Assembly: GCA_018263505.1 (NCBI GenBank)
Contig: JAANXA010000013.1
Location: forward strand, 1-59,501
DNA length: 59,501 bases
Source: Candidatus Nitrosopumilus sp.
GTDB taxonomy: Archaea > Thermoproteota > Nitrososphaeria > Nitrososphaerales > Nitrosopumilaceae
Direction of reading: 5' to 3'
The notes under the pieces were generated by a model. That model was given only the letters and a program-made list of their open reading frames with translations, made no database searches and had not been told where the DNA came from. Both the position numbers and the translations under genes were made by a program. Each line of letters begins with the position of its first letter. The first letter of the stretch is position 1. Shown piece after piece: positions 52,205 to 59,501 of this stretch.

Positions 52205-53446
52205 TTGAGTAAAGTAAAGTCTAGTCCAAAACTGATCAAAGAAGGAAAATTATCTTATGAATGGGCAAGATCTCATATGCAAATTTTAGATAACACAATT
52301 AATCGTTATAAGAAAGCAAAACCTCTCAAAGGAATAACTCTTGGGTTTTGCTTACATATCACTAAAGAAACATCTGTTTTGTTAATGGGTGCAAAAGAAT
52401 TGGGTGCAACAGTTGCATGTTGTGGTGGAAACCCTTTAACAACACAAGACAATATTGCAGCATTTTTAGCATCTCAGGGAATTCATGTGTATTCATGGCA
52501 TGGTCAATCTGTAAAGGAATATGATTGGTGTATTGATCAAGTACTAAAACATAAACCCACAATTTTAACTGATGATGGCGCTGATATGAATATCAAAGCA
52601 CACTTTGATAAACGATTCAAAGACCTGGAAATTCTTGGTGCTACTGAAGAAACAACTGCAGGTGTTACTAGAATCAGAGCCGTTGAAAATCAAGGCAAAT
52701 TACGATACCCTGTGATTTTAGTCAATGAAGCTTACACAAAACACATGTTTGATAATCGATATGGTACTGGTCAAAGTACTATTGATGGTTATTTGCGTGC
52801 CATGAATTTATTGATGGCATCAAAACGAGTTGTAGTTGTAGGTTATGGATGGGTTGGTCGCGGTGTTGCAGCAAGATGTAGTGGAATGGGTTCAAAAGTA
52901 ATTGTAACTGAAGTTGATCCTATCAAAGCATTAGAGGCTCATATGGATGGATTTGAAGTAATGCCAATGGCACAAGCAACAAAGCTTGGTGACATCTTTA
53001 TCACTTGTACTGGAATGACCAGTGTAATTAGAAAAGAACACATACTAAAGATGAAAGATGGTGCAATCATGGGAAATGTTGGCCACTTTGATGTTGAAAT
53101 TGACAGTGAATTCTTGTTAAAGAAATCAAAATCTGTCAAAGAAGTACGTCCAGCACTTGATGAATGTACTTTGAAAAACGGAAAGAAAGTGTTTTTGATT
53201 GGACAAGGCCGATTAGCAAATCTCGTAGCTGCAGAAGGTCATCCTCCAGAAGTCATGGCACAATCCTTCTCAAATCAAATTCTTTCAGTATTGTACATTT
53301 TGAAGAATCACAAAAAAATGGAAAATAAAATCATTGATGTTCCTAAAGAAATTGATATTCAAATTGCAGTCGATGCATTAAAGGCAATGGATGTTAAAAT
53401 CGATAAACTCACCCCTGAACAAATAAAATATGCCAACAACTGGTAA
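52205..53446 (+). CDS. ahcY: Adenosylhomocysteinase
   Basis: VVGYGWVGRGVAARCSGMGSKVIVTEVDP; start re-assigned to TTG (MSKVKSSPKLIKEG). Confidence 0.95.
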   Translation: MSKVKSSPKLIKEGKLSYEWARSHMQILDNTINRYKKAKPLKGITLGFCLHITKETSVLLMGAKELGATVACCGGNPLTTQDNIAAFLASQGIHVYSWHGQSVKEYDWCIDQVLKHKPTILTDDGADMNIKAHFDKRFKDLEILGATEETTAGVTRIRAVENQGKLRYPVILVNEAYTKHMFDNRYGTGQSTIDGYLRAMNLLMASKRVVVVGYGWVGRGVAARCSGMGSKVIVTEVDPIKALEAHMDGFEVMPMAQATKLGDIFITCTGMTSVIRKEHILKMKDGAIMGNVGHFDVEIDSEFLLKKSKSVKEVRPALDECTLKNGKKVFLIGQGRLANLVAAEGHPPEVMAQSFSNQILSVLYILKNHKKMENKIIDVPKEIDIQIAVDALKAMDVKIDKLTPEQIKYANNW

Positions 53447-53484
53447 AACTTCTTAACTCTAACTACATTTCTGAAAACTGTAAA

Positions 53485-55140
53485 ATGAACAAAAAAGCAA
53501 TCATCACTAGTGCTCTTCCTTATGCTAATGGAGAAATACATTTGGGACATGTTGCATCTACATATCTTCCTGCTGATGTAACTACAAGATTCTTAAAACA
53601 AAATGGAGTAGAGGCATACTATGTTTGTGCTTCAGATGATTTTGGTACTCCTATTTTAATACAATCTGAAAAAGAAGGAAAAACTCCTGTCGATTATGTT
53701 ACACATTGGAATAAACGTGATTATGAAGATTTCTCTGCATTTGATATCGGGTTTGACTATTTCTATAAAACAAGCTCCTCTGAAAATATTGCATTTGTTC
53801 AAGATGTTTTTAAGAAACTAAATAACGCTGGTCATATTTATGAAAAAGAAATAATTCAGTTTTATTGTAATAATGATAAGAAATTTTTACCTGACAGGTA
53901 CGTTAAAGGAGTTTGCCCAAATTGTAATGCAGAAGATCAATACTCTGATTTATGTGAAAGTTGTGGACGTGTTCCTGAAGAGATCATTAATCCAAAATGC
54001 TCTCTTTGTAATCAATCTCCGACAAAAGAAAAAACAACTCATTACTTTTTCAAATTGAAAAATTTTGCAACCTCTTTGTCTGAATGGCTAGATGGAAATG
54101 ATAATCTCCAAAAAGATGTAAAAAAATATGTACAGAATTGGATAAAATCTGGCTTAATTGATTGGGATATTACTCGGGATATTCCTTGGGGTGTCCCAAT
54201 TCCTCTTGATAATGCAGATGGAAAAGTATTCTATGGTTGGTTTGATAATCATTTGGCATACATTTCAACTGCAATAAAATTTCTTAATGATAAAGGAATT
54301 GATGGAAAAGAATTCTGGAATTCTGCTGACATTTATCATTTTATTGGAAAAGATATTGTTTATCATCACTATCTCTTCTTACCTGCGATGCGTTTAGGTA
54401 TTGATAAAGAATTCAAACTACCTGATTTTATTCCAACTCGAGGACATTTAACACTTCAAGCAAAGAAAATTTCAAAGAGTAGAAATTGGTACATTGGTCT
54501 AAAACAATTCTTAGAGTATTATCCTTCTGATTATTTGAGGTTTTATCTTGTATCTATTAATCCGTATTCTCAAGATGACTTGAATTTTGATTGGGATGAT
54601 TTCACAACTCGAATCAATTCTGAATTGATTGGAAATCTTGGAAATTTTGTAAACCGTGCATTAGGATTTACAAAAAAAGCATTTGATGGGGAAATTCCTG
54701 AATCTGAATCTTTTGATGAAAAAGATACTGAAGCCGAAGAAAAAATAAAATCATTTGCAAGTGTTGTTGGAGATTTAATGGAGCAAAATCATTTGGATAG
54801 GGCATTGAAAAAAATTATGGAATTTTCTTCCTTTTTCAATCAGTACTTCCAGCATAAGGAACCTTGGAAAAAAGGTCCAGGTACTGCAAATTGTGTATAT
54901 CTATCAGTCAATGCTGTACGAAGTATATCTATTGCAATCTTTGCATTTATGCCAAAATCTGCGCAAAAAATTTGGAACCAGCTAGGATTAGATGGTACAG
55001 TTGAAGAACTTTCTTGGAATGAATTATCTGAATTACAAATCTCATCTGGTCATGTACTTGGAGACGCATCGCCATTGTTTACAAGAATTGAAACTTCTGA
55101 TATTGAAAAATACAAAAAACAATTAGGTCCTGCTGAATAA
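53485..55140 (+). CDS. metG: Methionyl-tRNA synthetase
   Basis: SALPYANGEIHLGH, zinc knuckle CPNCNAEDQYSDLCESCG; degenerate KISKS. Confidence 0.96.
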   Translation: MNKKAIITSALPYANGEIHLGHVASTYLPADVTTRFLKQNGVEAYYVCASDDFGTPILIQSEKEGKTPVDYVTHWNKRDYEDFSAFDIGFDYFYKTSSSENIAFVQDVFKKLNNAGHIYEKEIIQFYCNNDKKFLPDRYVKGVCPNCNAEDQYSDLCESCGRVPEEIINPKCSLCNQSPTKEKTTHYFFKLKNFATSLSEWLDGNDNLQKDVKKYVQNWIKSGLIDWDITRDIPWGVPIPLDNADGKVFYGWFDNHLAYISTAIKFLNDKGIDGKEFWNSADIYHFIGKDIVYHHYLFLPAMRLGIDKEFKLPDFIPTRGHLTLQAKKISKSRNWYIGLKQFLEYYPSDYLRFYLVSINPYSQDDLNFDWDDFTTRINSELIGNLGNFVNRALGFTKKAFDGEIPESESFDEKDTEAEEKIKSFASVVGDLMEQNHLDRALKKIMEFSSFFNQYFQHKEPWKKGPGTANCVYLSVNAVRSISIAIFAFMPKSAQKIWNQLGLDGTVEELSWNELSELQISSGHVLGDASPLFTRIETSDIEKYKKQLGPAE

Positions 55141-55142
55141 CT

Positions 55143-55895
55143 ATGATTCCTGTTGCTCGAATCTCCACTCGTGGATATTATGATTTAACCACTGGTAAAA
55201 CCCTAAAATCTAATTCATATTTTCTATATCCTAAAAAAAATTTCAAAAAATTTTCTAATTCAAAAGAAATCACAATCATGATTCATGGGTTGAGAAATAA
55301 CAATGCAGGAGCTGTTGCAAAAATTGTATTGGCGAAAAATCGACTACGAAAACTTGGTTACTCTTATCCCGTAATTGGATTTAGTTATGATTCAAACACA
55401 ACTGGGGCACATTTAATCAAACATGCAAAACGTGCACTTTCTGTTGGACAAATTATTGCAAAAAAGAATGGTCGAAACCTTGGAAAATTCATCGAAGATT
55501 TCAAAGAACAAAATCCTAAAACGAAAATTCGACTAATTGGTCATTCTTTGGGTTCACAAGTAATTTTGAGCACTATAGAATATCTGGCAAAAAAGAAACA
55601 AAATGATGATATTATTGAGAGTGTCTATTTGTTTGGTGCATCAATCACTGATGATGTTCCATCTTCAAAAAAATATGGTACCCTTTTACAGAAAATTATT
55701 CATAAAAAGATAATTAATCATTATGCACCAAGTGATGATGTTCTAAAATGGGCTGATTCAGAAAAATATGTCCCAGGCCCTATTGGATTAAATGGTGCAA
55801 TTGGAAAACCTATCTCAAAATATCATCAAAAATTAGTGCACCCAAAAAATCATAGGTTTGCAAGTTATGCACTTGTTTTGAATTCATTTCCTTGA
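55143..55895 (+). CDS. Alpha/beta hydrolase-like protein
   Basis: MIHGLRNNNAG and LIGHSLGSQ. Confidence 0.8.
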   Translation: MIPVARISTRGYYDLTTGKTLKSNSYFLYPKKNFKKFSNSKEITIMIHGLRNNNAGAVAKIVLAKNRLRKLGYSYPVIGFSYDSNTTGAHLIKHAKRALSVGQIIAKKNGRNLGKFIEDFKEQNPKTKIRLIGHSLGSQVILSTIEYLAKKKQNDDIIESVYLFGASITDDVPSSKKYGTLLQKIIHKKIINHYAPSDDVLKWADSEKYVPGPIGLNGAIGKPISKYHQKLVHPKNHRFASYALVLNSFP

Positions 55896-55945
55896 AATTT
55901 TTTCATCTCGTATGGTTTTTAGAGCCTATTTTGTCTTGAATTCTA

Positions 55946-56866
55946 TTGGTCAAATCAATAAATTTTGTAGTTTTAGGCAAACAAGATATTGCATCTGAAT
56001 TTGGAAAAAAAGGAACTGAAACTGATCTTTCTTTGTATGACCGAAAAGAGTCTGATATTATCAAAACATGGGTTGCCCCTAGTGGATTTCCTGATAAAAT
56101 ACAACCTTTGTTTCAGGCAATTAATCTTGCTGAATATGTGATACTTTATGTCGATAAATTAGATAAATTCACAGGAGAGCAAATCATTGCGCTTGATTCA
56201 TTAAAAAAAGAAAAGGGAATCCTATCTCATACATTTGATGTTGATGAATCAAAACTATATGCAATGATCAAAGGTACTGTTGTTGAAAAGTATGCCAAAG
56301 TTGATCAAGATAAAATTAAAGACGAGATGAATAAACTTGAACCTATTTCTACTGATGGTCCTTCTGAAATGGTAATTGATCATTGTTTTGATGTAAAAGG
56401 TGTAGGAACTGTAATTTTAGGTAAGGTAACTAATGGAAAAATAAAACAATATGATAATTTGAAATTATATCCTGCAGGAATTGATGTATTAATCAAATCA
56501 ATTCAAATGCATGATGATCCTGTCACTGAATCTGTTTGTCCTGCTAGAGTTGGATTAGCCGTTAAAGGTGCAAAACCTGATGAAGTTTCAAGAGGCGATG
56601 TAATATCTGTAGAAGATGCAGTGGATGTAAAACCTGAAATTGAACTTGATTTTACAAAAAATTCTTACTTTAAGGGAGATATTGCTGAGAATCAAGGTTG
56701 TTTGGTAAGTGTAGGGTTACAAATTAAGGCTGCAAAATTTATCTCCATAATTCCATTAAAATTAAAATTTGAAAAACCAATAGTTTGCAAATCTGGAGAT
56801 ATGGCAATTATTCTAAAACCTGAATCGACAACTATTCGTATTCTTGGAAGTGGACCAATTCTATGA
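55946..56866 (+). CDS. EF-Tu/SelB-like translation-factor-domain protein with a degenerate G domain
   Basis: KGVGTVILGKVTNGKIKQYDNLKLYP (domain 2) but no GxxxxGK[ST] or NKxD. Confidence 0.75.
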   Translation: MVKSINFVVLGKQDIASEFGKKGTETDLSLYDRKESDIIKTWVAPSGFPDKIQPLFQAINLAEYVILYVDKLDKFTGEQIIALDSLKKEKGILSHTFDVDESKLYAMIKGTVVEKYAKVDQDKIKDEMNKLEPISTDGPSEMVIDHCFDVKGVGTVILGKVTNGKIKQYDNLKLYPAGIDVLIKSIQMHDDPVTESVCPARVGLAVKGAKPDEVSRGDVISVEDAVDVKPEIELDFTKNSYFKGDIAENQGCLVSVGLQIKAAKFISIIPLKLKFEKPIVCKSGDMAIILKPESTTIRILGSGPIL

Positions 56867-56910
56867 TTCAATATTTCTCAAATTTTGTAATAACTTTTTG
56901 ATGATTCATA

Positions 56911-57030
56911 ATGGAACCTGTTCGCTCGTGTCCTATTTGTCCTGATTGTGGTTCTAAGCGATTCCATCGAATACCTGGCGATAAAATGATTGTAAAGTGC
57001 CGTTCTTGTAACAAAGAAATTGAAATTTAG
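56911..57030 (+). CDS. Mini zinc-ribbon protein (39 aa)
   Basis: MEPVRSCPICPDCGSKRFHRIPGDKMIVKCRSCNKEIEI. Confidence 0.65.
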   Translation: MEPVRSCPICPDCGSKRFHRIPGDKMIVKCRSCNKEIEI

Positions 57031-57069
57031 GTATGATAGTTAATATTTGCAGTATTTGTTGCCAAATGC

Positions 57070-58068
57070 ATGGCAAAAACATGGAAAGACTCTGATATCA
57101 GCCTTGATCCAATTAAGGATCAAACAGTTGCTGTAATCGGTTATGGAATCCAAGGTGATGCACAAGCAAATAACATGAAAGACACTGGTCTTAATGTGAT
57201 AATTGGTCTTAAAGAAGGCGGTAATAGCTGGAAAAAAGCCGAAGCTGATGGTCACAAAGTAATGTCAGTAGCTGATGCAACAAAACAAGCAGACATTATT
57301 CACATATTGATTCCTGACATGATTCAAGGTCAAGTGTACAAAGATGATATTGGACCAAATCTTTCAGATGGAAAAGCATTGTCATTTTCTCATGCAGCTG
57401 CAATCTATTGGAAATGGATTGAAGCTCCGACCAATGTTGATCTTATAATGATTGCACCAAAAGGACCTGGCTCCAAAGTAAGAGAGACATATCTTGATAA
57501 TTTTGGAACTCCTGCAATTGTTGCAGTTGAACAAGACTTTACAGGAAAAGCTTGGGATAGAACATTGGGTATTGCAAAAGCAATTGGAAGTGCAAGAGCT
57601 GGATTAATCAAAACTGCTTTCAAAGAAGAAGTAGAAACTGATTGGTTTGGTGAGCAAGCAGACCTTTGTGGTGGTGCAGCTTCTATGGTAACAAATGCAT
57701 TTGAAACTCTAGTTGAAGCAGGTTATCAACCAGAAATTGCATACTTTGAAGTTTTACATGAACTCAAACTCATCGTAGATATGATTCAAAGATATGGAAT
57801 CAATGGTATGTGGAGACGAGTTAGTGAAACTGCACGATATGGTGGTTTGACTCGTGGACCAATAGTCATGGATAAATCAAACAAGGAGAATATGAAAAAA
57901 GTCCTAACTATGATTCAAGATGGCACTTTCAATAATGAGTGGATCTCTGAATACCAAAAAAATGGTAAAGAGTCATTTGATAAATACATGAAAGAATATG
58001 ATGAACACCAAATTGAAAAAGTTGGTAAAGAAATGCGTAAAATGATGTGGCCTGATTCCACAGAATAA
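57070..58068 (+). CDS. ilvC: Ketol-acid reductoisomerase
   Basis: VAVIGYGIQGDAQANNMKDTGLNVIIGL; IlvC C-terminal domain. Confidence 0.97.
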   Translation: MAKTWKDSDISLDPIKDQTVAVIGYGIQGDAQANNMKDTGLNVIIGLKEGGNSWKKAEADGHKVMSVADATKQADIIHILIPDMIQGQVYKDDIGPNLSDGKALSFSHAAAIYWKWIEAPTNVDLIMIAPKGPGSKVRETYLDNFGTPAIVAVEQDFTGKAWDRTLGIAKAIGSARAGLIKTAFKEEVETDWFGEQADLCGGAASMVTNAFETLVEAGYQPEIAYFEVLHELKLIVDMIQRYGINGMWRRVSETARYGGLTRGPIVMDKSNKENMKKVLTMIQDGTFNNEWISEYQKNGKESFDKYMKEYDEHQIEKVGKEMRKMMWPDSTE

Positions 58069-58169
58069 TCTTTTTTATTTTTCTATAATTTTTTAACCCC
58101 TTAGTTTCAGAAACATCTAATTTTAACTGATTTTTGTAAATTTTGTTGGGATTAGTCATTAATTGTATG

Positions 58170-58361
58170 TGTTCAAAATGTAATTGTACTGAAGAATTTG
58201 AAAGAATCGAAACAGAGGAATTATTTAATTTAATTCAACATGGACGATTAACTCAAGAACAAATTATGTTTTTGAAATCAAGAATTGGAAGTAAATTATG
58301 TAAACAATGTTTCATTGAAAATCATAATCAACGAGAAGAAAAAGGGAAAACACAAATCTAG
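58170..58361 (+). CDS. Small Cys-containing hypothetical protein
   Basis: Likely start MCSKCNCTEEFERIETEELF. Confidence 0.6.
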   Translation, partial: CSKCNCTEEFERIETEELFNLIQHGRLTQEQIMFLKSRIGSKLCKQCFIENHNQREEKGKTQI

Positions 58362-58546
58362 GATACTTACCCATAACATGAATTGTTTTCCAACCAATCA
58401 CTCTACGACGCAGACATGACGGTTTCTCGTTAATTCCATTACGTGAAGATACTATTTAACAATGATCAAAAAATTTTCTAAAAAATTTCAATAATTTTTG
58501 AAATAATTACATTGCATTCCAAATCTCTTTTTAGTAATGTTTGTGT

Positions 58547-58654
58547 ATGGAAGATATGACAAGAACTCAAAGAAGAAGAGATACTGCTCATCCAACACGA
58601 GATGGGAAACATAATCCAATATGTATCGATCCTGATTGTAAAGACTGTTCCTAA
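58547..58654 (+). CDS. Small hypothetical protein (35 aa)
   Basis: MEDMTRTQRRRDTAHPTRDGKHNPICIDPDCKDCS. Confidence 0.5.
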   Translation: MEDMTRTQRRRDTAHPTRDGKHNPICIDPDCKDCS

Positions 58655-58728
58655 ATATGAAATGATTTAATTTCATATTTGATTTTGTTTTTTGAATTTA
58701 TTTTTAGAACACTGACCAGATAATTTTC

Positions 58729-59151
58729 TTATAATTCTCTTAATTTTGCAACACCTGTGTTGATATGTTCAATGATTGTAGGTAATGTTGTACCAGGACC
58801 ATACACGTGGTCTACTCCTGATTTTATCAATGCTTTATGATCTACTTCTGGAATTACTCCTCCTCCAACTACTAAAACATCATTGATCTTCTTTTTCTTG
58901 AGTGCCTTTACTACTCTTGGAAAAAGTGTTCCGTGGGCACCATTAAGCAAACTCATTGCAATTGCATCTACATCTTCATCTTCTGCAATTTGAGCAACTC
59001 TTTCTGGTGTTGCAAATAACCCTGAATAGATTACCTCCATTCCTGCATCTCTGAACGCTCTACACAAAACTAAAGCACCTCTATCATGACCATCCAGACC
59101 TAATTTTGCAACAAGAATCTTGACGTTTCGGGATGCTACTTTTTGTTTCAT
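58729..59151 (-). CDS. Methylmalonyl-CoA mutase, B12-binding (small) subunit
   Basis: KLGLDGHDRGA, VVGGGVIPEVD B12-binding fold motifs. Confidence 0.95.
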   Translation of the reverse strand: MKQKVASRNVKILVAKLGLDGHDRGALVLCRAFRDAGMEVIYSGLFATPERVAQIAEDEDVDAIAMSLLNGAHGTLFPRVVKALKKKKINDVLVVGGGVIPEVDHKALIKSGVDHVYGPGTTLPTIIEHINTGVAKLREL

Positions 59152-59348
59152 GATGTTAATCGTTATTTTGTGTATTTTAAAGGCTTTATTTGATTTTCTA
59201 ATTTTGATAGAAAATCTACTTTTTGTGCTGAACCTGTCAATTCTTTATTCTCTGAATCTTTTTGGTCTGTCAAACTGCTTTTTTTGGTGTTTTGTGTTGA
59301 CACACTCTGTACATAATCTACTTAAAGCGTATAAAAATTATCACAACT

Positions 59349-59501
59349 GTGGATCCTGTACCAATTAATTATCAATTAACTTTTGAACCTGATCTAAAAA
59401 AATTCACATTTTTTGGAACTGAACAAATTACAGTTTCTTGTAAAAAATCTACAAATAAAATAACCATGCATTGTGCTGAACTAAAAATTAAATCCTGTAC
59501 T
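59349..59501 (+). CDS. M1-family aminopeptidase N-terminus (truncated by window end)
   Basis: DPVPINYQLTFEPDLKKFTFFGTEQITVSC. Confidence 0.75.
   Translation, partial: MDPVPINYQLTFEPDLKKFTFFGTEQITVSCKKSTNKITMHCAELKIKSCT

Overview
The window is a 59.5-kb, AT-rich chromosomal segment from an ammonia-oxidising Nitrososphaerota (Thaumarchaeota), most like Nitrosopumilus. The assignment rests on an archaeal 16S-23S rRNA operon with no spacer tRNA and no adjacent 5S, plus EF-1alpha/S10/RpoP, bifunctional FBP aldolase/phosphatase, 3-hydroxyacyl-CoA dehydrogenase, a methylmalonyl-CoA mutase B12 subunit, a J-domain-ferredoxin fusion, a TFB and a class III PHA locus. Most of the window (about 0-24 kb and 32-59.5 kb) is ordinary core genome. 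The accessory-looking part is about 24.1-31.7 kb, immediately downstream of 23S. It contains stand-alone Lrp/AsnC ligand-binding (RAM) proteins, DUF6659-like proteins, and many mini-proteins missing from the supplied ORF track. Two of these mini-proteins share an exact eight-cysteine spacing. The same part holds three apparently interrupted genes (AbrB-like, TFB-like, and an amber-interrupted ORF coupled to a RAM gene) and at least two intergenic segments with strong nested complementarity that look like unannotated structured RNAs. The best leads are the predicted three-way-junction element at 25287-25359, the long imperfect helix at 31357-31449, the C-x2-C-x6-C-x-C-x-C-x2-C-x5-C-x-C mini-protein pair, and the RAM/DUF6659 paralogue clusters. 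I ran no searches or folding calculations. Base pairing and family calls were made by eye.
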